This document shows, piece by piece, positions 1 through 6,652 of a stretch of DNA of 6,652 bases. The DNA is from Devosia sp. GTDB taxonomy: Bacteria; Pseudomonadota; Alphaproteobacteria; Rhizobiales; Devosiaceae. The stretch spans positions 1-6,652 of the forward strand of contig JAQGKG010000491.1 of assembly GCA_028290245.1 (NCBI GenBank), in the 5' to 3' direction. A program made the position numbers and the translations under genes. A model generated the notes under the pieces. That model saw nothing but the letters and a program-made list of their open reading frames with translations, was not told the DNA's origin and ran no database searches. The first letter of the stretch is position 1, and each line of letters opens with the position of its first letter.

Positions 1-14
1 TGCTCTTCCGATCT
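1..14. other. Illumina adapter remnant at the contig end (not genomic)
   Basis: The first 14 bases, TGCTCTTCCGATCT, equal the 3' end of the Illumina TruSeq read-2 adapter. The leading T fits the read-2 form; the read-1 adapter has C at that place. The reverse-strand reading frame of the neighbouring gene is natural through base 15 and then enters this sequence. I infer untrimmed adapter at a draft-contig end. A chance genomic match is possible but unlikely at exactly the sequence edge. Confidence 0.9.
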
Positions 15-173
15 GCGGGAATTGATTTCTGCGTCGCCGACTCGGGCTACAGTGTTGCTGCCCAGATCGGTGATGACATTGTTGATGCCAAAGCCGGCGA
101 TACCGACCAGCAGGAAGCCGCCCATGATCTTACCGGGCCAGGATTTTGCAAAAACACGCAAACTATCAAGCAT
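15..173 (-). CDS. ppiD: SurA N-terminal domain / PpiD-like peptidyl-prolyl isomerase, N-terminal fragment
   Basis: Reading the reverse strand from the ATG at 173 gives 53 residues, starting MLDSLRVFAKSWPGK, before the contig end cuts the gene. The fragment has a short basic cytoplasmic stretch, one membrane segment at about residues 16-37, and then TVARVGDAEINSR. That last stretch resembles the start of the SurA-like N-terminal domain of E. coli PpiD, which begins MMDSLR, has one anchor, and then a V-G/N-x-x-I-S/N motif. PpiD proteins are inner-membrane-anchored periplasmic chaperones with a parvulin-type domain that assist folding of exported proteins near the Sec translocon. The whole parvulin part, normally several hundred residues, lies outside the window, so isomerase activity cannot be judged. 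The gene is divergent from tpiA. The Shine-Dalgarno sequence is weak. Confidence 0.82.
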
Positions 174-298
174 CTGAGACGTTCCATTTGGGCAACACGA
201 GGCTTTACCGCAGGTGCGGCGGGGCACTAGTAATCCATTTTGACAGCCGGGGTTAGGGCAAACCTAGTCCCGGTGCAAGAGGCATGCAGGAGCAAAGA
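174..298. promoter_or_regulatory. Divergent intergenic region with candidate tpiA promoter
   Basis: This gap separates the leftward ppiD-like gene from the rightward tpiA. On the plus strand a perfect TTGACA lies at 240-245. A -10-like CCTAGT lies 17 bases further on at 263-268 (CTAGTC with spacing 18), close to the CTTGAC/CTATAT pattern of rhizobial housekeeping promoters. It would start transcription around 275, leaving a leader of about 23 bases before the GTG start of tpiA. A small GC dyad, ACCGCAGGTGCGG, lies at 207-219 and could be an operator or chance. I could not identify a convincing promoter for the leftward gene. Confidence 0.45.
288..292 (+). promoter_or_regulatory. Shine-Dalgarno AGGAG that decides the tpiA start
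   Basis: AGGAG ends six bases before the GTG at 299. If the ATG at 284 were the start, this strong site would lie inside the coding region and nothing comparable would precede that ATG. It therefore favours GTG 299. Confidence 0.75.
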
Positions 299-1054
299 GT
301 GACAACGACAATTACGCCGCTGATCGCAGGGAACTGGAAAATGAACGGCCTGAGGGGCTCGCTGGAGGAGTTGACGGCGCTCGCAGGCATGCTCACCACC
401 GGGGAAGCGCCGCGGGCCTTGGTCGTTATCTGCCCGCCCGCCACCATTCTTGCAGCCGTTGCCCGCCAAGGCGCTAGCGCCGGTATCCTGGCTGGCGGGC
501 AAGATTGCCATGCTGCTGGCTCGGGCGCTCACACCGGTGACGTCTCGGCCCCAATGCTGGCCGACGCCGGTGCGCAATATGTCATCGTCGGTCATTCCGA
601 ACGCCGCGCCAATCACGGCGAAACCGATGACCAAGTACGGGCCAAGGCCGAAGCGGCCATTGGCGCCGGCCTCAAGCCGATCATTTGTATCGGTGAGACT
701 GAAGCCGAACGCGATAGCGGTACCGCTGATTCCGTCGTGTCCGCCCAGCTTGCATCATCGATCCCAGATGCTGCCGAACTGCATCAAGTCATCGTCGCCT
801 ATGAGCCTATCTGGGCCATCGGCACCGGCCGTACGCCGAGCAATGACGACATCGCCCAAATGCACAATTCCATCCGTCGCCAGCTCGTCGACCGTTTCGG
901 CGACAAGGGCGCTGCTATCCACATTCTCTATGGTGGCTCGCTCAAGCCGCAGAATGCGCGCGAGATTCTGCAGATCGAAAACGTCAACGGCGGCCTCGTC
1001 GGCGGCGCCAGCCTCTTGGCAAAGGACTTCTACACCATTATCTCGGCTGTATAG
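299..1054 (+). CDS. tpiA: Triosephosphate isomerase
   Basis: This cytoplasmic glycolytic and gluconeogenic enzyme interconverts dihydroxyacetone phosphate and glyceraldehyde 3-phosphate. The 251-residue protein has the full TIM-barrel signature: substrate-binding N12 and K14 in AGNWKMNG, the electrophile H99 in VIVGHSERR, the catalytic base E169 in VAYEPIWAIGTG followed by flexible loop 6, and the phosphate-binding glycines in LYGGSLKPQNA and NGGLVGGASL near the C-terminus. Length is typical for the family. I chose GTG 299 rather than the in-frame ATG at 284. An AGGAG site lies six bases before the GTG, and the N-terminus then begins TTTITPLIAGNWKMNG as in relatives; the ATG would add five residues. 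It is followed by secG 110 bases on, a common alphaproteobacterial neighbourhood, with a terminator-like hairpin between them. Confidence 0.97.
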   Translation: MTTTITPLIAGNWKMNGLRGSLEELTALAGMLTTGEAPRALVVICPPATILAAVARQGASAGILAGGQDCHAAGSGAHTGDVSAPMLADAGAQYVIVGHSERRANHGETDDQVRAKAEAAIGAGLKPIICIGETEAERDSGTADSVVSAQLASSIPDAAELHQVIVAYEPIWAIGTGRTPSNDDIAQMHNSIRRQLVDRFGDKGAAIHILYGGSLKPQNAREILQIENVNGGLVGGASLLAKDFYTIISAV

Positions 1055-1116
1055 GGCTTAGCTGATGCTTTAGGCCGGTTGGAAATTCCGGCTGGGCTAT
1101 GGCATTTGCTGGCAGG

Positions 1117-1140
1117 GGCGTGTAAGACGCGCCATCTTTT
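1117..1140 (+). terminator. Terminator-like hairpin between tpiA and secG
   Basis: GGCGTGT (1117-1123) pairs with ACGCGCC (1127-1133) over seven base pairs, one of them a G-T wobble, with an AAG loop. ATCTTTT follows. This fits a modest intrinsic terminator for tpiA. It ends only 24 bases before the secG ATG, so secG must be read through it or have a very late promoter. Confidence 0.5.
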
Positions 1141-1164
1141 GACAGACCAATAGACTGAGACAGA

Positions 1165-1674
1165 ATGGCAAACGTCCTGATTGTGGCCTATTTGCTGATC
1201 GTCCTGGCGCTGATTGCAGTTATCCTGCTGCAGCGCTCCGAGGGCGGCGCGCTGGGCATTGGCGGTGGCGGCGGCGGTGGTGGTTTCATGACCGCACGCG
1301 GCTCGGCTAACCTGCTGACCCGCACCACAGCGATTCTCGCGACGCTGTTCTTCGCCACGGCAATTGGCCTGACCATTCTTTCGGAACTGGATCGCACCAC
1401 TTCGGGCATTCTCGAGCGGGCGACGGCAACCGAAGACGGCGCGGCCCCGACCAGCGTGCTCGATGCGCTCAATTCCCTGCAGGGCGGCACGACTTCTGAC
1501 CTTCCGGTCCCAGCGTCTGATCCGACGGCTCCTGCCGGCGCCGATCCGGTGACCCAGGACATTGCGCCCGCTGCGACGGCGCCTGCGGCTCCCGCCGCCA
1601 ACAGCGACCTGCCGGTGCCCGATGCTCCGGCGGCGACCCCCGCTGAAACGCCGGTTGCTCCGGCGACCAACTAA
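1165..1674 (+). CDS. secG: Sec translocon subunit SecG
   Basis: SecG is the small inner-membrane subunit that joins SecYE and helps SecA-driven export of unfolded preproteins. The protein has two membrane segments, about residues 4-22 and 54-73. Between them lies the conserved stretch LLQRSEGGALGIG and a run of eight glycines (33-40), then FMTARGSANLLTR, which is the usual SecG cytoplasmic loop. After the second segment comes a long tail of about 95 residues, rich in Ala, Pro and Asp, in which SDLPVP occurs twice (111-116 and 147-152). At 169 residues the protein is clearly longer than E. coli SecG (110), and the extra length is this low-complexity tail. Only a weak GAGA-type ribosome site precedes the ATG. 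A strong terminator follows the stop. Confidence 0.93.
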   Translation: MANVLIVAYLLIVLALIAVILLQRSEGGALGIGGGGGGGGFMTARGSANLLTRTTAILATLFFATAIGLTILSELDRTTSGILERATATEDGAAPTSVLDALNSLQGGTTSDLPVPASDPTAPAGADPVTQDIAPAATAPAAPAANSDLPVPDAPAATPAETPVAPATN

Positions 1675-1692
1675 GCGCCGCAAGGCGACACA

Positions 1693-1726
1693 AAGAGGGG
1701 GATGGAAACATCCCCTTCTTCTTTTT
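1693..1726 (+). terminator. Intrinsic terminator after secG
   Basis: GGGGATG (1698-1704) pairs perfectly with CATCCCC (1709-1715) around a GAAA tetraloop (1705-1708). Further pairs (1693-1697 with 1716-1720, one G-T) lengthen the stem to about 12. The 3' arm runs into TTCTTCTTTTT. The hairpin starts 19 bases after the secG stop. It is a textbook rho-independent terminator that separates secG from pyrG transcription. Confidence 0.88.
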
Positions 1727-1771
1727 GTGTAGAGCGCAAAGCTTGCTCTACGAATCGACGCTGATGTGATT
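1725..1771 (+). promoter_or_regulatory. Dyad and candidate promoter upstream of pyrG
   Basis: GTAGAGC (1729-1735) and GCTCTAC (1745-1751) form a seven-base inverted repeat with a nine-base spacer, just after the secG terminator. A possible promoter overlaps it: TTGTGT (1725-1730), a 17-base spacer, and CTACGA (1748-1753), so the dyad would sit between the -35 and -10 boxes like an operator. Another option is TTGCTC (1743-1748) with TGATTA (1767-1772). Because the strong terminator lies just upstream, pyrG needs a promoter somewhere in 1727-1784. Which one is used cannot be told from sequence alone. Confidence 0.35.
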
Positions 1772-1784
1772 AAGGTGAACGCCC

Positions 1785-3412
<1,628 letters not shown>

Positions 3413-3413
<1 letters not shown>

Positions 3414-3933
3414 TGGAAATCCGCACGGAGCGCCTGTTGCTCCGGCGGCCCCAACTAGATGATCTCGACGCCATGTTCGAGATCATGTCCAACCCGGCGG
3501 CCATGCGCTACTGGTCGACGCTGCCCCACGCCAGCCGCGACGTCACCCGGCCGTGGCTCGATAAAATGATCGCCCGCAACGCAGGCGGCGGCGAGGACTT
3601 CCTCATCGAGCACGACGGTAAGGTCATCGGCTACGTCGGGGCAGGGCGCCCCCCGATTTCGGCTTCATGATCCATCCCGATCACTGGGGCCGTGGCTTCG
3701 CCACCGAGGCATCCACCGCCTTCATTGACTACGCCTTCAGCGAGACAGCGACCACCGAACTGCAGGCTGACGTCGATCCGCGCAACACCGCCTCGCTCAA
3801 AGTGCTGCACAAGCTCGGCTTCGTCCAGACCGGCACAGCCGAACGCACCTTCCTGCTCGGCGACGAATGGTGCGACAGCATCTATCTCGCCTTGCAGCGC
3901 CAGGCCGGCGTGCTAACTTCACCGCATGGCTGA
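3413..3933 (+). pseudogene. RimJ/RimL-type GNAT N-acetyltransferase, split by a one-base frameshift
   Basis: GNAT enzymes move an acetyl group from acetyl-CoA to an amine; the RimJ/RimL branch often modifies protein N-termini, but this substrate is unknown. The first frame, 3413-3670 (85 aa), starts MEIRTERLLLRRPQLDDLDA, the typical N-terminus, and runs through FLIEHDGKVIGYVG before drifting into PPISAS and a stop. The second frame, with an ATG at 3667 and stop at 3931-3933 (88 aa), has the acetyl-CoA loop HPDHWGRGFATEAS and motif B, DPRNTASLKVLHKLGF. Joining them by one added base within 3638-3655 (runs GGGG, GGG, CCCCCC) restores a 173-residue protein of usual GNAT length that reads PPDFGFMIHPDHWGRG across the join. 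The cause could be a true mutation, an assembly error, or frameshifting at CCCCCCG. The start overlaps the pyrG stop and the end overlaps the next gene. Confidence 0.85.
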
Positions 3934-4102
3934 AATCATCAATCTCCGAACCGTCCGCAAGCAGAAGGCCCGCGCGTCCAAGGAGGATCAGGCAGCGCAA
4001 AATCGCGTACTGTTCGGCCGCACCAAGGGCGAAAAACTGCAGCAGGCTGCGGAGAAGGCGTTGGCCGAGAAAAAGATCGACGGCCACAAGATCGAGGAAT
4101 AG
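3926..4102 (+). CDS. Small DUF4169-type protein
   Basis: This 58-residue protein begins MAEIINLRTVRKQKARASKE and continues with NRVLFGRTKGEK, then a Glu/Lys/Ala-rich stretch that ends GHKIEE. The MAEIINLR start, the FGRTK motif (residues 30-34) and the highly charged, probably fully helical composition match my memory of the DUF4169 family, small alphaproteobacterial proteins of unknown function. There is no signal peptide, membrane segment or cysteine, so a cytoplasmic protein is likely; nucleic-acid binding is possible from the basic N-terminal half but is not shown. Its ATG lies within the last codons of the GNAT gene (overlap 3926-3933, different frame) and no clear Shine-Dalgarno precedes it, so translation probably depends on coupling to the upstream gene. 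The upstream frameshift might then reduce its expression. Confidence 0.78.
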   Translation: MAEIINLRTVRKQKARASKEDQAAQNRVLFGRTKGEKLQQAAEKALAEKKIDGHKIEE

Positions 4103-4173
4103 CGGCAACCCTTCTGGCCGCGGCCCCCTTTAGCCCGGCAGCCAACACAACGTTCCCTAACTCAGGATTCCCA

Positions 4174-5241
4174 ATGCGTCTTCTCATGCTCGGCACCGGC
4201 GGCATGGCCCGGCTTCACGTCAAGGGCTTCAACGAAATCGAGGGCGTCGAGATCGTTGCGGCGGTCGATACCGATGAGGCCAAGCTCACCGAGTTCCGCG
4301 ACCTGCACGGCATTCCGCGCGGTTTTTTGACCCTGGAGGATGCGCTGGCCTGGGGCGAGTTTGACGCTGTCACCAATATCACGCCGGACCGGGTGCATTA
4401 TCCGACAACCATGGCCATTCTCACTGCTGGCAAGCACGTGTTCTGCGAAAAGCCGCTGGCGACTGATCACGCCAGGGCCCTGGAGATGACCGAACTGGCT
4501 GAGCGCCTCGGACTGATCAACATGGTCAACCTGACCTATCGCAACATCCCGCAACTGCAGAAGGCGCATGAGCTGATCGCGGCAGGCGCCATCGGCGAGG
4601 TCAAGCATATTGAGGCCAGCTACCTGCAAAGCTGGCTGGTCTCGAAGGCCTGGGGCGACTGGCGGACTTCCCCGACTTGGCTCTGGCGACTCAGCACCGC
4701 GCACGGCTCCAACGGCGTGCTCGGCGACGTCGGCATCCACATCCTCGACTTCGCGTCATATGCTGCCGGCGTCGATTACAAGACCGCGTTCATCCGCCTG
4801 CAAACCTTCCACAAGGCCGAAGATTCCCGGATCGGCGAATATGACCTCGACGCCAACGACTCCTTCATCATGACTGCCGAAATGGAAAATGGGGCCATGG
4901 CGGCGATCCACGCCACTCGCTGGGCCACTGGCCATCTAAACGACCTGCGCCTGCGGATCTATGGGGAAAAAGGCGGCATCGAGCTCACCGATACAAACCA
5001 CACGCCAAAATTGATGACCTGCGTCGGCGACGATGTCGAAGCCGCAAAATGGACCGAAGTCGCCGCCGAGCCGACGCCAACCAATTATGCCCGCTTCACC
5101 GAAGCCGTCCGCACCGGCATCAATCAGGAACCCTCGTTCCGCCACGCCGCTAACTTGCAGCGCATCATCGACTTGGCTGCGGTCACCGAGAAAGACCGCA
5201 CGGAACATGAAGCAACGGACGCGGCAGAAACGCTGGGCTAA
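4174..5241 (+). CDS. Gfo/Idh/MocA-family NAD(P)-dependent oxidoreductase
   Basis: Members of this family oxidise or reduce sugars, inositols and related polyols with a bound or diffusible nicotinamide cofactor, in the cytoplasm. The 355-residue protein has an N-terminal Rossmann domain with the dinucleotide motif GTGGMA (7-12), an acidic residue at the end of strand 2 in AAVDTDE that suggests a preference for NAD, and the family signature CEKPL (91-95), whose K93 is the usual catalytic or binding lysine. The C-terminal alpha/beta domain carries LGDVGIHILDF (183-193), matching the G-D-x-x-x-H-x-x-D pattern with D185 and H189 as likely catalytic residues. Length is typical. AGGA at 4164-4167 lies six bases before the ATG. 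The substrate cannot be read from the sequence. The gene follows the DUF4169 gene by 71 bases with no clear terminator, so it may share that transcript. Confidence 0.92.
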   Translation: MRLLMLGTGGMARLHVKGFNEIEGVEIVAAVDTDEAKLTEFRDLHGIPRGFLTLEDALAWGEFDAVTNITPDRVHYPTTMAILTAGKHVFCEKPLATDHARALEMTELAERLGLINMVNLTYRNIPQLQKAHELIAAGAIGEVKHIEASYLQSWLVSKAWGDWRTSPTWLWRLSTAHGSNGVLGDVGIHILDFASYAAGVDYKTAFIRLQTFHKAEDSRIGEYDLDANDSFIMTAEMENGAMAAIHATRWATGHLNDLRLRIYGEKGGIELTDTNHTPKLMTCVGDDVEAAKWTEVAAEPTPTNYARFTEAVRTGINQEPSFRHAANLQRIIDLAAVTEKDRTEHEATDAAETLG

Positions 5242-5401
5242 TCACCCCGAAGAAAGCCCAATTAGCGCTTGATCCTAACCGTACCGGGCGTTACACCCGG
5301 TTTCGCCTGGACCTCCCTCCGGGCCAGCATTGTCGTTCCGGGTGCGGACGGCCAATGTCGCCGTTACGCGGCGTCTTTTCGCAAGCATCCAGGACATGAC
5401 C
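5242..5401 (+). promoter_or_regulatory. Intergenic leader before the MFS gene, with dyad and terminator-like hairpin
   Basis: The gap holds no convincing gene. ACCGGG (5283-5288) and CCCGGT (5296-5301) form a six-base-pair dyad with a seven-base loop. A possible promoter overlaps it: TTGATC (5269-5274), 17 bases, then TACACC (5292-5297). Further on, CGCCG (5359-5363) pairs with CGGCG (5369-5373), followed by TCTTTT (5374-5379), a short terminator-like hairpin that ends 11 bases before the AGGA ribosome site. The pieces could form an operator and a leader attenuator. Equally, the hairpins could terminate the upstream oxidoreductase transcript. Confidence 0.35.
5391..5394 (+). promoter_or_regulatory. 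Shine-Dalgarno AGGA that decides the MFS start
   Basis: Two in-frame ATGs lie at 5396 and 5402. AGGA is one base from the first and seven bases from the second, so the second is the better start. The choice changes the protein by two residues. Confidence 0.65.
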
Positions 5402-6652
5402 ATGACCACCGCCTCGGCTGCCGCAACCGGCACCGGTGTGCCACCCAGGAATTCTGCCCGCCGCATCCTTGCCGCGAGCATGATCGGCACCACCATTGAA
5501 TTCTTCGACTTTTACATCTACGCCACCGCCGCGGTGATCGTATTCCCGAAGCTGTTTTTCCCGGCTGGCGACGAAGCCTCGGCGCTGCTGCAATCGCTAG
5601 CCACCTTCGCCATCGCCTTCTTCGCCCGCCCCATCGGCGCGGCATTTTTCGGCCATTTCGGCGACAAGGTTGGCCGTAAGGCAACGCTGGTTGCGGCGCT
5701 GCTGACCATGGGCATTTCCACCGTGCTGATCGGCGTGCTGCCGACCTACGCGCAAATCGGCGTTGCGGCGCCGCTGCTGCTGGCAATGTGCCGGCTCGGG
5801 CAGGGCCTTGGCCTCGGCGGTGAATGGGGCGGCGCCGTGCTGCTGGCCACCGAGAACGCACCTCCGGGCAAGCGCGCCTGGTACGGCATGTTCCCACAGC
5901 TCGGGGCGCCCGTTGGCTTCTTCTTCGCCACCACCATTTTCCTGCTGCTGGCCCACTTCATGGGCGACGAGATGTTCATGGCTTGGGGCTGGCGCATTCC
6001 CTTCCTCGCCAGCGCTATCCTCGTAATCTTCGGCCTGTTCATCCGCCTGCAGATCACCGAGACGCCTGAGTTTTCGAAGGCCGTAGAGCGTGCCGAACGC
6101 GTCGAGGTGCCATTCCTCAGCGTCTTCAAGTCGCACAAGCTGAGCCTGCTGCTCGGCACCATGGCGGCGCTCGCCACCTTCGTGCTGTTCTACATCATGA
6201 CCGTGTTCTCGCTGAGCTGGGGCACCAATGCCCTCGGCTATAGCCGTGAGGAATTCCTGATCCTGCAGATGGTCGGCGTCTGCTTCTTCGGCTTCGGCAT
6301 TCCGGTCGCAGCAGTCCTCGCCGATCGCCGCGGCATGCGCCCGGTCATGGTCTGCGTCTCGATCAGCATCGCGCTGTTCGGCCTGTTACTCGGACCACTA
6401 TTCGGCTCGGGCAATATGTGGGGCGTGCTGGCCTTCCTCTGCATCGGGTTCTTCCTGATGGGCATGACCTATGGCCCACTCGGCACCGCACTGGCCGCGC
6501 CGTTCCCCACCGCCGTGCGCTACACCGGCGCCTCGCTCACCTTCAACCTCGGCGGCATTTTCGGCGCCTCGCTGGCCCCCTACATCGCCACCTACCTCGC
6601 CAGCACCTACGGCCTCCACACCGTAGGCTACTACATGATCCTGGCCGCACTG
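5402..6652 (+). CDS. MFS transporter, metabolite:H+ symporter (MHS) family, 3'-truncated by window end
   Basis: An open frame of 417 codons reaches the right edge without a stop. The protein is an inner-membrane proton-coupled importer of the major facilitator superfamily. Its motifs fit the MHS group that includes ShiA, KgtP, ProP and YhjE: GTTIEFFDFYIYATAA in helix 1 (29-44), the loop 2-3 motif A as GHFGDKVGRK (84-93), RLGQGLGLGGEWGGA in helix 4 (131-145), and the second-half copy of motif A near VAAVLADRRGMRP (302-314). Roughly eleven membrane segments are visible and a twelfth starts near residue 408. The family is usually about 430-450 residues, so perhaps 20-40 are missing. MHS substrates are small carboxylates, betaines or shikimate; the one here is unknown. 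It follows the Gfo/Idh/MocA gene on the same strand after a 160-base gap. Confidence 0.93.
   Translation, partial: MTTASAAATGTGVPPRNSARRILAASMIGTTIEFFDFYIYATAAVIVFPKLFFPAGDEASALLQSLATFAIAFFARPIGAAFFGHFGDKVGRKATLVAALLTMGISTVLIGVLPTYAQIGVAAPLLLAMCRLGQGLGLGGEWGGAVLLATENAPPGKRAWYGMFPQLGAPVGFFFATTIFLLLAHFMGDEMFMAWGWRIPFLASAILVIFGLFIRLQITETPEFSKAVERAERVEVPFLSVFKSHKLSLLLGTMAALATFVLFYIMTVFSLSWGTNALGYSREEFLILQMVGVCFFGFGIPVAAVLADRRGMRPVMVCVSISIALFGLLLGPLFGSGNMWGVLAFLCIGFFLMGMTYGPLGTALAAPFPTAVRYTGASLTFNLGGIFGASLAPYIATYLASTYGLHTVGYYMILAAL

Noticed and set aside
1074..1092. GCCGG/CCGGC dyad after tpiA as a terminator
   Set aside because: It has only five base pairs, a nine-base loop and no T run. The hairpin at 1117-1140 is the better candidate.
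1139..1167. TTGACA before secG as its promoter
   Set aside because: With normal spacing the -10 box would fall on the secG start codon, so it could not make an mRNA with a ribosome site.
1261..1284. GGN repeat tract in secG as a microsatellite or phase-variable switch
   Set aside because: It encodes the glycine run normal for this SecG type, and its changes would be in threes and keep the frame.
1030..1683. Minus-strand open frames across secG, rich in Arg or Ala/Val
   Set aside because: They are low-complexity shadows of the Gly- and Ala/Pro-coding secG sequence, with no ribosome site or family resemblance.
4102..4130. GCGGC/GCCGC pairing after the DUF4169 gene as a terminator
   Set aside because: Five base pairs with a ten-base loop, followed by a C-rich rather than T-rich stretch. 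It is too weak to call.
5291..6619. Several minus-strand and alternate-frame open frames in the right part
   Set aside because: They lie opposite or across the MFS gene, whose continuous 417-codon frame with clear MHS motifs explains the sequence.

Overview
The window looks like one end of a draft contig from a GC-rich alphaproteobacterium, most likely of the order Hyphomicrobiales (Rhizobiales). The evidence is the order ppiD-like gene / tpiA / secG / pyrG, the SecG type (two membrane segments, polyglycine loop, Ala/Pro-rich tail) and a small DUF4169-type protein of a kind I know from alphaproteobacteria. A genus such as Devosia is only a guess. The first 14 bases match the 3' end of an Illumina adapter, so genomic sequence starts at base 15.

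Left part (15-1784): the N-terminus of a membrane-anchored SurA/PpiD-type peptidyl-prolyl isomerase points left. Across a short divergent promoter region, tpiA (triosephosphate isomerase) and secG (Sec translocon subunit) point right. A strong intrinsic terminator follows secG, and a weaker terminator-like hairpin lies between tpiA and secG.

Middle (1785-4102): pyrG (CTP synthase, 542 aa, all key residues present) overlaps by one base a RimJ/RimL-type GNAT acetyltransferase gene that is broken by a one-base frameshift in a run of homopolymers. The GNAT end overlaps by three bases the start of a 58-aa DUF4169-type protein. These three form a tightly packed, probably co-transcribed unit.

Right part (4174-6652): a Gfo/Idh/MocA-family NAD(P)-dependent oxidoreductase is followed, after a 160-base gap containing hairpins, by a metabolite:H+ symporter (MHS) family MFS transporter that runs off the right end.

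Most of this is core housekeeping (glycolysis, protein export, pyrimidine nucleotide synthesis) followed by accessory metabolism of unknown substrate. I see no transfer RNA, ribosomal RNA, CRISPR array, insertion sequence or phage gene, and no convincing undescribed system. The points most worth checking are the adapter remnant, the GNAT frameshift, and the hairpins just upstream of secG and of the transporter.
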